Assembly (NCBI GenBank): GCA_023630585.1
Contig: CM042550.1
Coordinates: 22,084,606-22,148,605 of the forward strand
DNA from: Cranoglanis bouderius
Lineage: Eukaryota > Chordata > Actinopteri > Siluriformes > Cranoglanididae
DNA length: 64,000 nucleotides
Reading direction: 5' to 3'
The notes beneath the pieces were generated by a model. The model saw only the letters and a program-made list of their open reading frames with translations, had not been told where the DNA came from and made no database searches. Below are positions 53,990 through 63,785 of the stretch, in pieces (position 1 is the stretch's first letter; each line of letters opens with the position of its first letter). The position numbers were made by a program, and so were the translations under genes.

Positions 53990-56194
53990 TCACTTCTCAT
54001 TCAGGCCTTGGGGGTATATAGTGCCCAATTTACTAATCCAAATTCTCTCTGCTCTTTTTCTCTGGGGTACGGACCACTGTGGGTCGGCCTGTAGGACCGT
54101 GACCCGGAAGGATTCCCATCCGTGCTGAAGGAAATGTTGCACCAGGTAAGTATTTTTTTCTTTTCCTTTCAGGATGTTGTGTTTGTGTTGTGTCATTCTA
54201 ACCAGAATGGTGTTGCTCGTCTCTCCCACATATTGGGCTCCACATTGTTTGCAGCTGATGAGGTAAACACAGTTTTTGCTGTGTACCGTGCCCGATCGGT
54301 GAGTATTAAAAACCTCTTTTGTGATTTTGTTTTGTATATATTCGTTTTGTTCTAAATATTGACCGTGATGTTTGGGTTTTGTGTTGTAAAGGGAATGGAG
54401 TTTAGCTCTAATGAGGTGGTCCTGTAAACTTTTGTTTTTCCTGTATGCTGCAATAACTTTGTGGTCCTTGAATATTTGTGTTTGTCCCAATATGTGCTGG
54501 AAGTTGGCCCTTACCTCTCTGGTCAGTTTCGTAGAGGCCGAGGAGTACGTCAGGACGAAGGGCACGCTGTTACCCTCCGCCTGGGCCCTTCTTACCAGGT
54601 AAGATTTAAAAACCTTCCTCAAGAAGGACCTGTTGTATCCTCTGGGCCTAAGTGCCTTAAAGAGGACACGTGTCGCTTCTCTAAAGTCCCGTTCCTGGGT
54701 GCAAATGCGGCGGAACCTGAGGAGCTGCGACTTGACGAGGCCGGAGTAAGTGTGTTTGGGGTGGAAGCTTCTTTTATGCAGTAGGGCATGTGTGTCTGTT
54801 TCCTTGAAGAATACTTTTATGTCCAATTTGTGTGATGAATTGAAATCTGGACCTTTGTACGTGGTGGTGTCTAAAAAGTCTACCGATAGCTGACTGATGG
54901 TGGATTTTAATTTTATGGAAGGGTTATGGTTGTTTAGTGTGGCCAAAAATTCATCGAACTCCTCTTCCGAGTGAGTCCATACTCCCCAGATGTCGTCCAG
55001 ATATCTAAAATAATGGAGGGGCCGTTTGTGGCATCGGGATAAGGCCGAATCTTCCCATTCTGCCATAAATATGTTGGCGTAGGCCGGGGCAAACTTTTTG
55101 CCCATCGCCGTGCCTTTAATTTGTAGGAAGAATTCCCCGTTGAATTCAAAATCATTCCTAATTAAATTAATTTGCAACAATTGGATGAGCTCCTTATCGG
55201 GCCTTGAGATGTCAGGTTTTTTTTGAAAAATATTTTTTACGGCCTGTATGCCTTCCTGGATGTCTATGTTAGTGTAAAGGCTATCTATGTCCATAGTGAA
55301 CAAGATAGCCTTTTGGGGAATTTTTAGTCCTTTGACCTTCTGGACGAAATCGTAGGTGTCTTTAATGTAGCTGGGGTGGCCAATCGAAAGGGGATTTAAA
55401 TAATAATCTAAAAATTCGGCCGTATAGTACGTCTCGCTGCCGCAATCCGATACTATAGGCCTTCCTGGGGGAATTTCGTGAGGCTTGCTCCATTTGGCTG
55501 GGTCTTTGTGAATTTTGGGGAGCATGTAAAACCTCCTACTTCTGGGTTCCCCGTTCCCCAACAGGTAGGACTTTTGTTTCGCATTAATGAATTTCTTAAT
55601 ATATAGGGATTGGACTATCTTTTTAACTAGGGGTATTGTATCTATGTAAATGGGCCTATCTAATTTTCTGTAATATTTGGGGTCATTCAATTGTCTATAT
55701 CCCTCCCATAAGTATTGTGCTCGGTCCCATATAACTATAGCGCTGCCCTTGTCTGCCGGTTTAATGACAATCTGTTTATTGTCCTTGAGCTCTTTTAGGG
55801 CATTAATTTCCTCTGGAGTGAGGTTAGGCGCTTCCTGGGATGGTCTAAAACGTTTTTTCAAATAATCCAGGTCCCTTTCGAATAATGTGTGGAGCTCTGC
55901 GGGTAATTTATCTGCGGGTGGGACCCAGTCAGATTTGGGTGTGAACGGAGGGGGATTTGAGTCTGTGTCCTTTTGGAAGTAAGCTGCCAATTTAAGTCGC
56001 CTATGGTATTGCTGCAGGTCATAACGTGTTTGTATTTCTAGGCGTTTCCTGCTCATTTTGCCTGATGGCACAAATGTCAACCCTCTATCGAGCAGGCTAA
56101 GTTGTGGGGGAGTGATGCGAAATTTTTGGGACAAAATTAAAATGTTCCGATTCCCCTCCTGTGCATGCAGGCTTGTGGGGAGATTTAATTTAAA
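53990..56194 (-). CDS. PLE ORF2: reverse transcriptase with GIY-YIG endonuclease (unit 2)
   Basis: The predicted protein is the same as in unit 1, with all RT blocks including YLDD and the GIY-YIG residues, and no lesion. As in unit 1 the frame is entered from ORF1 through the heptamer at 56188-56194; the first in-frame ATG would remove the conserved N terminus. Three intact identical copies suggest either very recent amplification, homogenisation by recombination, or an assembly effect. Confidence 0.93.
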   Translation of the reverse strand, partial: FKLNLPTSLHAQEGNRNILILSQKFRITPPQLSLLDRGLTFVPSGKMSRKRLEIQTRYDLQQYHRRLKLAAYFQKDTDSNPPPFTPKSDWVPPADKLPAELHTLFERDLDYLKKRFRPSQEAPNLTPEEINALKELKDNKQIVIKPADKGSAIVIWDRAQYLWEGYRQLNDPKYYRKLDRPIYIDTIPLVKKIVQSLYIKKFINAKQKSYLLGNGEPRSRRFYMLPKIHKDPAKWSKPHEIPPGRPIVSDCGSETYYTAEFLDYYLNPLSIGHPSYIKDTYDFVQKVKGLKIPQKAILFTMDIDSLYTNIDIQEGIQAVKNIFQKKPDISRPDKELIQLLQINLIRNDFEFNGEFFLQIKGTAMGKKFAPAYANIFMAEWEDSALSRCHKRPLHYFRYLDDIWGVWTHSEEEFDEFLATLNNHNPSIKLKSTISQLSVDFLDTTTYKGPDFNSSHKLDIKVFFKETDTHALLHKRSFHPKHTYSGLVKSQLLRFRRICTQERDFREATRVLFKALRPRGYNRSFLRKVFKSYLVRRAQAEGNSVPFVLTYSSASTKLTREVRANFQHILGQTQIFKDHKVIAAYRKNKSLQDHLIRAKLHSLYNTKPKHHGQYLEQNEYIQNKITKEVFNTHRSGTVHSKNCVYLISCKQCGAQYVGETSNTILVRMTQHKHNILKGKEKNTYLVQHFLQHGWESFRVTVLQADPQWSVPQRKRAERIWISKLGTIYPQGLNEK

Positions 56195-58011
56195 TGTTTG
56201 AGCCAGTGCTGGAGCATGTTTCTGGCTGTTTCCACCGTCCAGTGAATATTGTCACTCTCTGTGTGGAAGTCTGATCTGGACAGGGCTGGGATATGTTTTA
56301 GGTTGGCACAGATATAGGTGTTTAGGGTGGTCAATTGTGTCTGTTCTTTTGTTGGGAGCATGCCTGAAAAGTTCACCTCTGGAACCCAAATTTGTGCCAG
56401 AGGGAACTTTTCTTTAGCCGCTCGTAAAGCCGCCTGCATCTGTTTAATCGCGGTGTCTTTGGCGTTCTGTGCCCGGCTGTTAATCCCCAGCGATAGGATG
56501 ACGTGTTCCACGTCTGTGGAGACAGCGTTTTTATTGATCACGGCCTCCATGTGCCTGAACGTGGCACCCGGATAGCTTTCTATTTGGAGGTCCGAGTTTT
56601 TGAACGGTGGGATTTTGGATAGATTGGAGTCCCCAATAATGAGCCATTTTTTCCTGACAGTGAGCTTCCATTCAACCATTTTTCTAGGCGTGTTTATGTG
56701 TCTATTCGGCCCGTCCTCCTGGGAGTCACGCTGTACCCCAGAAGGTAGGCCGAATTCGACACTGAAGCGGGCCTGTGTGGCTGTCCTAAGGCTAGTGACC
56801 TTGTTGGGGCTTAGGGTCACCCTTTGTGAGCCACAATTAACCTGTTCGCACTCCTCTTGGTCCTCGATGAGGACGAGGTCTTGTTCTTGTCTGACACAGG
56901 GGTTGGAACGTAAGTGAGGAGTGCGTTGTTCTTTTGGGGAGGCCGGGAGATTGAATGGCATGTCTGACTGGCTGTCCGAGTCCTCCTCTCTGATAGGGGA
57001 CCACTCGTTCAGTGGGTCTGTCATGGTGGATACTGTTTTTGATGGCTTTTTTCTTACTGCCAGGGTGGATGTTTCAGACTGGGAGTGTACATCCGACCCA
57101 GTGTGCACCAATGCCTGCACCGTAACGGTTCTAGCCGTCACGTTTTCTGGGAGAGGAGGAGCAGGAGGGCAAGTTTGGGTCTCCTCTTCCTCCCTCATCC
57201 CTTCTGAATCGGCAGTGGGAGCTGGGGTCTGCCATTTCTCCCCAACCAACCTATGGGCCTCGTGTAACGTTTTATCTTTCAGTCTTTTACCAATACCACG
57301 TTTCGCCCACAGGATGGCAGTATTGAAACATTCCTCCCAGCCCTTGGAAGGAACATGCTGAAGTTTATCCATTTCTTCCACCAATGCGTCCTCATAATGG
57401 TTTTTAAGGATCAGCATGGTGGTGTAGGCCCAGTTTTTGGCATTGCCATCAATAAGGGATTGTGTTGTGGGGTTTGGCAAAGCCGGTTTGATGACCTCCG
57501 ACAGGTGTTTCTCAATTTTATTAATTGCTGGAGGCTGTTCCTGGCCAATATTATTTTTGTGGTGCACTAATTTGATGATTTTAAATAGGGAACGGGTTTT
57601 CATTACAAAATCGGGGTCATCTGAATAGGTCTTTGGCTTTGTGTTTTGTCTCTGATATGTGTTTTTATTTTGCAGGTGTGAACGTACGGGCCACGTTCTG
57701 TCCTGCACCCTCTCCCTTGGTTCCTTCATGAAGGATCTCTGCCTGGACATGAATGTAACGGGCCCAAAACGGGTCCGGGGTTCAAAAAATTGTGGTCTGT
57801 CAGACCGCTGATAGGACTGACTATGGTAAGTCAGGGGCGCCCTCATGTGGCCCCCATATTTAACAGCGTCTGCATAAGAGAACACTCTCTCCCTCTGTGC
57901 ATGACGCTCAGTGCTGCGGAACGGACGGGGCATAGGCCCGGCTGTGCCCTGAGCGGCACGCCTGCGTCCACGGGTGACAACAGTCCAACCATCTCTTTCT
58001 GGCAGAACCAT
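56185..58011 (-). CDS. PLE ORF1 with SGNH/GDSL-like domain (unit 2)
   Basis: Identical in predicted sequence to unit 1 ORF1 (608 residues, ATG at 58011, same Kozak context), with GDSN, PGAT, GIN and DNIHW blocks intact. It overlaps ORF2 through the slippery site. Confidence 0.9.
   Translation of the reverse strand: MVLPERDGWTVVTRGRRRAAQGTAGPMPRPFRSTERHAQRERVFSYADAVKYGGHMRAPLTYHSQSYQRSDRPQFFEPRTRFGPVTFMSRQRSFMKEPRERVQDRTWPVRSHLQNKNTYQRQNTKPKTYSDDPDFVMKTRSLFKIIKLVHHKNNIGQEQPPAINKIEKHLSEVIKPALPNPTTQSLIDGNAKNWAYTTMLILKNHYEDALVEEMDKLQHVPSKGWEECFNTAILWAKRGIGKRLKDKTLHEAHRLVGEKWQTPAPTADSEGMREEEETQTCPPAPPLPENVTARTVTVQALVHTGSDVHSQSETSTLAVRKKPSKTVSTMTDPLNEWSPIREEDSDSQSDMPFNLPASPKEQRTPHLRSNPCVRQEQDLVLIEDQEECEQVNCGSQRVTLSPNKVTSLRTATQARFSVEFGLPSGVQRDSQEDGPNRHINTPRKMVEWKLTVRKKWLIIGDSNLSKIPPFKNSDLQIESYPGATFRHMEAVINKNAVSTDVEHVILSLGINSRAQNAKDTAIKQMQAALRAAKEKFPLAQIWVPEVNFSGMLPTKEQTQLTTLNTYICANLKHIPALSRSDFHTESDNIHWTVETARNMLQHWLKHLN
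56188..56194 (-). promoter_or_regulatory. -1 frameshift heptamer TTTAAAT (unit 2)
   Basis: Same heptamer, stop, 5-base spacer and stem-loop as in unit 1. Confidence 0.7.
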
Positions 58012-58224
58012 GTTGTGGAAAAATTACTTGAATTCTAGATTTGGAAAAAAAAGATCAGGTAAGTATAACTCAATTTGTCTTATTTGACTTTGTGTGAAAT
58101 AAAAATAAAATCAATGAATATAACTCAATCGGTCTTGTGTGTGTTTTTTTTGGTTGTTAGGTGAACCAATAAAATCAAAATGTTTTTCTGATATATTTTT
58201 TTAAAAATTGAAAAATAGAGGATT

Positions 58225-58281
58225 GAACAAGCCGTTGCAACGTTTCGGTTCTCTTGGAACCTTCTTCAGGCAGGCTTGTTC
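58225..58281 (-). ncRNA. Hammerhead-like hairpin motif (unit 2)
   Basis: Identical to the unit 1 motif. The A/T run beside it differs in length from unit 1 while the motif itself does not. Confidence 0.45.
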
Positions 58282-58626
58282 TGATTTGAAAAAATGTATA
58301 TATATAAATTGAAATAGAAAAAATAAAGAAATGAAAATAAACAAATATAGGTTGAGGATCAGAATAATAGGCTTTGCAATGCAAAAAGTGTTACAGGCTT
58401 TCTCTCTCAGAGCTGGAAGCAGTGAATAAAATTCTGAAGCCTCAGTTATCCCATTTTAAAGTGTGGGGGCGGGACTCAGTTCAAATGAGCCAATTGGAGC
58501 CTGTCCCTTGTTTTGGTTTGAAAAGAAACAGCTCAAGGCCAATCAGAAAAATAGCTGTCTTTTCAAAAATTGTGGAAGGGCTTTTTTTTGAATCTTTGAA
58601 TATAAATAAATTGTGATATGAATGTT

Positions 58627-58698
58627 TTATATACATATGCATATATATACACACACATATACACACATACACATATATATACATACATATACACATAC

Positions 58699-58778
<80 letters not shown>

Positions 58779-58862
58779 TTGTATATTTTTATTAAAAAAA
58801 AAAAAAAAGGTGTTATTATACATATACATATATATATATACACACACATATATATATATAAT
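58627..58862. repeat. (TA)n/(CA)n compound microsatellite (unit 2)
   Basis: Counterpart of 53125-53360, with only minor length differences. Confidence 0.95.
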
Positions 58863-58979
58863 TTTAACTATTTGTGTTGCCCATGAGCACTTACTATAAT
58901 AAAAATTTTTTTAAGAAGCAGACTGATTATAAGATAAATTATGAACAGTTGAGCTTAATGCCAACATGAGGCACGGGCT

Positions 58980-59427
58980 GATTAGGTTTAGGGTAAGGGT
59001 TAGCGGTTAGGGTTAGGGATTAGGGTTAGGATTAGGGGATTAAGGTTAGGTTTAGCGGTTAGGGTTAGGGATTAGGATTAGGGTTAGGGGATTAAGGTTA
59101 GGATTGGGGTTAGGGCCTGAGGTTAGGGTTAGGGGATTAAGTTTAGGGTAAGAGTTAACGGTTAGGGTTAGAGTTTAGGATTAGGGGATTAGGGTTAGGA
59201 TTAGCGGATTAGGGTTAGGATTAGGGCTTGAGGTTAGGGTTAGGGCTTGAGGTTAGGGTTAGGGGATTAAGGTTAGGATTAGGTTTAGGGTAAGGGTTAG
59301 CGGTTAGGGTTAGGGCTTAGGGTTAGGATTAGGGGATTAAGGCTAGGATTAGGGTTAGGGAGTTGAGGTTAGGATTAGGGTTAGGGGATTGAGGTTAGGG
59401 TTAGGGGTTGAGATTAGGGTTAGGGGG
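58980..59427 (+). repeat. Telomere-like array, unit 3
   Basis: Same order of variants as unit 2 with a few private substitutions (for example GGATTGGGGTTAGG and TTAGAGTTTAGG), showing that arrays diverge slightly between units. Confidence 0.92.
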
Positions 59428-59491
59428 TGTTTTAGGAGGGTGCGCGCTAACCCATGTGCACAGGCCATCAATGTCGCTCCCTCAACTGCAT

Positions 59492-61696
59492 TCACTTCTC
59501 ATTCAGGCCTTGGGGGTATATAGTGCCCAATTTACTAATCCAAATTCTCTCTGCTCTTTTTCTCTGGGGTACGGACCACTGTGGGTCGGCCTGTAGGACC
59601 GTGACCCGGAAGGATTCCCATCCGTGCTGAAGGAAATGTTGCACCAGGTAAGTATTTTTTTCTTTTCCTTTCAGGATGTTGTGTTTGTGTTGTGTCATTC
59701 TAACCAGAATGGTGTTGCTCGTCTCTCCCACATATTGGGCTCCACATTGTTTGCAGCTGATGAGGTAAACACAGTTTTTGCTGTGTACCGTGCCCGATCG
59801 GTGAGTATTAAAAACCTCTTTTGTGATTTTGTTTTGTATATATTCGTTTTGTTCTAAATATTGACCGTGATGTTTGGGTTTTGTGTTGTAAAGGGAATGG
59901 AGTTTAGCTCTAATGAGGTGGTCCTGTAAACTTTTGTTTTTCCTGTATGCTGCAATAACTTTGTGGTCCTTGAATATTTGTGTTTGTCCCAATATGTGCT
60001 GGAAGTTGGCCCTTACCTCTCTGGTCAGTTTCGTAGAGGCCGAGGAGTACGTCAGGACGAAGGGCACGCTGTTACCCTCCGCCTGGGCCCTTCTTACCAG
60101 GTAAGATTTAAAAACCTTCCTCAAGAAGGACCTGTTGTATCCTCTGGGCCTAAGTGCCTTAAAGAGGACACGTGTCGCTTCTCTAAAGTCCCGTTCCTGG
60201 GTGCAAATGCGGCGGAACCTGAGGAGCTGCGACTTGACGAGGCCGGAGTAAGTGTGTTTGGGGTGGAAGCTTCTTTTATGCAGTAGGGCATGTGTGTCTG
60301 TTTCCTTGAAGAATACTTTTATGTCCAATTTGTGTGATGAATTGAAATCTGGACCTTTGTACGTGGTGGTGTCTAAAAAGTCTACCGATAGCTGACTGAT
60401 GGTGGATTTTAATTTTATGGAAGGGTTATGGTTGTTTAGTGTGGCCAAAAATTCATCGAACTCCTCTTCCGAGTGAGTCCATACTCCCCAGATGTCGTCC
60501 AGATATCTAAAATAATGGAGGGGCCGTTTGTGGCATCGGGATAAGGCCGAATCTTCCCATTCTGCCATAAATATGTTGGCGTAGGCCGGGGCAAACTTTT
60601 TGCCCATCGCCGTGCCTTTAATTTGTAGGAAGAATTCCCCGTTGAATTCAAAATCATTCCTAATTAAATTAATTTGCAACAATTGGATGAGCTCCTTATC
60701 GGGCCTTGAGATGTCAGGTTTTTTTTGAAAAATATTTTTTACGGCCTGTATGCCTTCCTGGATGTCTATGTTAGTGTAAAGGCTATCTATGTCCATAGTG
60801 AACAAGATAGCCTTTTGGGGAATTTTTAGTCCTTTGACCTTCTGGACGAAATCGTAGGTGTCTTTAATGTAGCTGGGGTGGCCAATCGAAAGGGGATTTA
60901 AATAATAATCTAAAAATTCGGCCGTATAGTACGTCTCGCTGCCGCAATCCGATACTATAGGCCTTCCTGGGGGAATTTCGTGAGGCTTGCTCCATTTGGC
61001 TGGGTCTTTGTGAATTTTGGGGAGCATGTAAAACCTCCTACTTCTGGGTTCCCCGTTCCCCAACAGGTAGGACTTTTGTTTCGCATTAATGAATTTCTTA
61101 ATATATAGGGATTGGACTATCTTTTTAACTAGGGGTATTGTATCTATGTAAATGGGCCTATCTAATTTTCTGTAATATTTGGGGTCATTCAATTGTCTAT
61201 ATCCCTCCCATAAGTATTGTGCTCGGTCCCATATAACTATAGCGCTGCCCTTGTCTGCCGGTTTAATGACAATCTGTTTATTGTCCTTGAGCTCTTTTAG
61301 GGCATTAATTTCCTCTGGAGTGAGGTTAGGCGCTTCCTGGGATGGTCTAAAACGTTTTTTCAAATAATCCAGGTCCCTTTCGAATAATGTGTGGAGCTCT
61401 GCGGGTAATTTATCTGCGGGTGGGACCCAGTCAGATTTGGGTGTGAACGGAGGGGGATTTGAGTCTGTGTCCTTTTGGAAGTAAGCTGCCAATTTAAGTC
61501 GCCTATGGTATTGCTGCAGGTCATAACGTGTTTGTATTTCTAGGCGTTTCCTGCTCATTTTGCCTGATGGCACAAATGTCAACCCTCTATCGAGCAGGCT
61601 AAGTTGTGGGGGAGTGATGCGAAATTTTTGGGACAAAATTAAAATGTTCCGATTCCCCTCCTGTGCATGCAGGCTTGTGGGGAGATTTAATTTAAA
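59492..61696 (-). CDS. PLE ORF2: reverse transcriptase with GIY-YIG endonuclease (unit 3)
   Basis: Same predicted protein as units 1 and 2, all catalytic blocks present. The frame is open from the heptamer at 61690-61696 to TGA at 59492. Confidence 0.93.
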   Translation of the reverse strand, partial: FKLNLPTSLHAQEGNRNILILSQKFRITPPQLSLLDRGLTFVPSGKMSRKRLEIQTRYDLQQYHRRLKLAAYFQKDTDSNPPPFTPKSDWVPPADKLPAELHTLFERDLDYLKKRFRPSQEAPNLTPEEINALKELKDNKQIVIKPADKGSAIVIWDRAQYLWEGYRQLNDPKYYRKLDRPIYIDTIPLVKKIVQSLYIKKFINAKQKSYLLGNGEPRSRRFYMLPKIHKDPAKWSKPHEIPPGRPIVSDCGSETYYTAEFLDYYLNPLSIGHPSYIKDTYDFVQKVKGLKIPQKAILFTMDIDSLYTNIDIQEGIQAVKNIFQKKPDISRPDKELIQLLQINLIRNDFEFNGEFFLQIKGTAMGKKFAPAYANIFMAEWEDSALSRCHKRPLHYFRYLDDIWGVWTHSEEEFDEFLATLNNHNPSIKLKSTISQLSVDFLDTTTYKGPDFNSSHKLDIKVFFKETDTHALLHKRSFHPKHTYSGLVKSQLLRFRRICTQERDFREATRVLFKALRPRGYNRSFLRKVFKSYLVRRAQAEGNSVPFVLTYSSASTKLTREVRANFQHILGQTQIFKDHKVIAAYRKNKSLQDHLIRAKLHSLYNTKPKHHGQYLEQNEYIQNKITKEVFNTHRSGTVHSKNCVYLISCKQCGAQYVGETSNTILVRMTQHKHNILKGKEKNTYLVQHFLQHGWESFRVTVLQADPQWSVPQRKRAERIWISKLGTIYPQGLNEK

Positions 61697-63513
61697 TGTT
61701 TGAGCCAGTGCTGGAGCATGTTTCTGGCTGTTTCCACCGTCCAGTGAATATTGTCACTCTCTGTGTGGAAGTCTGATCTGGACAGGGCTGGGATATGTTT
61801 TAGGTTGGCACAGATATAGGTGTTTAGGGTGGTCAATTGTGTCTGTTCTTTTGTTGGGAGCATGCCTGAAAAGTTCACCTCTGGAACCCAAATTTGTGCC
61901 AGAGGGAACTTTTCTTTAGCCGCTCGTAAAGCCGCCTGCATCTGTTTAATCGCGGTGTCTTTGGCGTTCTGTGCCCGGCTGTTAATCCCCAGCGATAGGA
62001 TGACGTGTTCCACGTCTGTGGAGACAGCGTTTTTATTGATCACGGCCTCCATGTGCCTGAACGTGGCACCCGGATAGCTTTCTATTTGGAGGTCCGAGTT
62101 TTTGAACGGTGGGATTTTGGATAGATTGGAGTCCCCAATAATGAGCCATTTTTTCCTGACAGTGAGCTTCCATTCAACCATTTTTCTAGGCGTGTTTATG
62201 TGTCTATTCGGCCCGTCCTCCTGGGAGTCACGCTGTACCCCAGAAGGTAGGCCGAATTCGACACTGAAGCGGGCCTGTGTGGCTGTCCTAAGGCTAGTGA
62301 CCTTGTTGGGGCTTAGGGTCACCCTTTGTGAGCCACAATTAACCTGTTCGCACTCCTCTTGGTCCTCGATGAGGACGAGGTCTTGTTCTTGTCTGACACA
62401 GGGGTTGGAACGTAAGTGAGGAGTGCGTTGTTCTTTTGGGGAGGCCGGGAGATTGAATGGCATGTCTGACTGGCTGTCCGAGTCCTCCTCTCTGATAGGG
62501 GACCACTCGTTCAGTGGGTCTGTCATGGTGGATACTGTTTTTGATGGCTTTTTTCTTACTGCCAGGGTGGATGTTTCAGACTGGGAGTGTACATCCGACC
62601 CAGTGTGCACCAATGCCTGCACCGTAACGGTTCTAGCCGTCACGTTTTCTGGGAGAGGAGGAGCAGGAGGGCAAGTTTGGGTCTCCTCTTCCTCCCTCAT
62701 CCCTTCTGAATCGGCAGTGGGAGCTGGGGTCTGCCATTTCTCCCCAACCAACCTATGGGCCTCGTGTAACGTTTTATCTTTCAGTCTTTTACCAATACCA
62801 CGTTTCGCCCACAGGATGGCAGTATTGAAACATTCCTCCCAGCCCTTGGAAGGAACATGCTGAAGTTTATCCATTTCTTCCACCAATGCGTCCTCATAAT
62901 GGTTTTTAAGGATCAGCATGGTGGTGTAGGCCCAGTTTTTGGCATTGCCATCAATAAGGGATTGTGTTGTGGGGTTTGGCAAAGCCGGTTTGATGACCTC
63001 CGACAGGTGTTTCTCAATTTTATTAATTGCTGGAGGCTGTTCCTGGCCAATATTATTTTTGTGGTGCACTAATTTGATGATTTTAAATAGGGAACGGGTT
63101 TTCATTACAAAATCGGGGTCATCTGAATAGGTCTTTGGCTTTGTGTTTTGTCTCTGATATGTGTTTTTATTTTGCAGGTGTGAACGTACGGGCCACGTTC
63201 TGTCCTGCACCCTCTCCCTTGGTTCCTTCATGAAGGATCTCTGCCTGGACATGAATGTAACGGGCCCAAAACGGGTCCGGGGTTCAAAAAATTGTGGTCT
63301 GTCAGACCGCTGATAGGACTGACTATGGTAAGTCAGGGGCGCCCTCATGTGGCCCCCATATTTAACAGCGTCTGCATAAGAGAACACTCTCTCCCTCTGT
63401 GCATGACGCTCAGTGCTGCGGAACGGACGGGGCATAGGCCCGGCTGTGCCCTGAGCGGCACGCCTGCGTCCACGGGTGACAACAGTCCAACCATCTCTTT
63501 CTGGCAGAACCAT
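61687..63513 (-). CDS. PLE ORF1 with SGNH/GDSL-like domain (unit 3)
   Basis: Same predicted 608-residue protein as in units 1 and 2, ATG at 63513. SGNH blocks and helical domain intact. Confidence 0.9.
   Translation of the reverse strand: MVLPERDGWTVVTRGRRRAAQGTAGPMPRPFRSTERHAQRERVFSYADAVKYGGHMRAPLTYHSQSYQRSDRPQFFEPRTRFGPVTFMSRQRSFMKEPRERVQDRTWPVRSHLQNKNTYQRQNTKPKTYSDDPDFVMKTRSLFKIIKLVHHKNNIGQEQPPAINKIEKHLSEVIKPALPNPTTQSLIDGNAKNWAYTTMLILKNHYEDALVEEMDKLQHVPSKGWEECFNTAILWAKRGIGKRLKDKTLHEAHRLVGEKWQTPAPTADSEGMREEEETQTCPPAPPLPENVTARTVTVQALVHTGSDVHSQSETSTLAVRKKPSKTVSTMTDPLNEWSPIREEDSDSQSDMPFNLPASPKEQRTPHLRSNPCVRQEQDLVLIEDQEECEQVNCGSQRVTLSPNKVTSLRTATQARFSVEFGLPSGVQRDSQEDGPNRHINTPRKMVEWKLTVRKKWLIIGDSNLSKIPPFKNSDLQIESYPGATFRHMEAVINKNAVSTDVEHVILSLGINSRAQNAKDTAIKQMQAALRAAKEKFPLAQIWVPEVNFSGMLPTKEQTQLTTLNTYICANLKHIPALSRSDFHTESDNIHWTVETARNMLQHWLKHLN
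61690..61696 (-). promoter_or_regulatory. -1 frameshift heptamer TTTAAAT (unit 3)
   Basis: Same heptamer, spacer and stem-loop as in units 1 and 2. Confidence 0.7.
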
Positions 63514-63728
63514 GTTGTGGAAAAATTACTTGAATTCTAGATTTGGAAAAAAAAGGATCAGGTAAGTATAACTCAATTTGTCTTATTTGACTTTGTGTGA
63601 AATAAAAATAAAATCAATGAATATAACTCAATCGGTCTTGTGTGTGTTTTTTTTGGTTGTTAGGTGAACCAATAAAATCAAAATGTTTTTCTGATATATT
63701 TTTTTAAAAAATTGAAAAATAGAGGATT

Positions 63729-63785
63729 GAACAAGCCGTTGCAACGTTTCGGTTCTCTTGGAACCTTCTTCAGGCAGGCTTGTTC
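63729..63785 (-). ncRNA. Hammerhead-like hairpin motif (unit 3)
   Basis: Identical to the motif in units 1 and 2. Confidence 0.45.

Larger units (their letters stand above)
53478..58979 (-). mobile_element. Tandem PLE unit 2 (family A)
   Basis: Complete unit, same order as unit 1 and nearly identical in sequence, including non-coding parts. Differences seen by eye are a base change near the ORF2 3' end (GCGGG in unit 1, GTGGG here at about 54080) and small length changes in A/T runs and microsatellites. It joins unit 3 directly. Confidence 0.94.

Noticed and set aside
48023..59427. True chromosome-end telomere
   Set aside because: The TTAGGG words are degenerate, share the same variant order in each unit and are bounded by PLE sequence on both sides, so they are interstitial.
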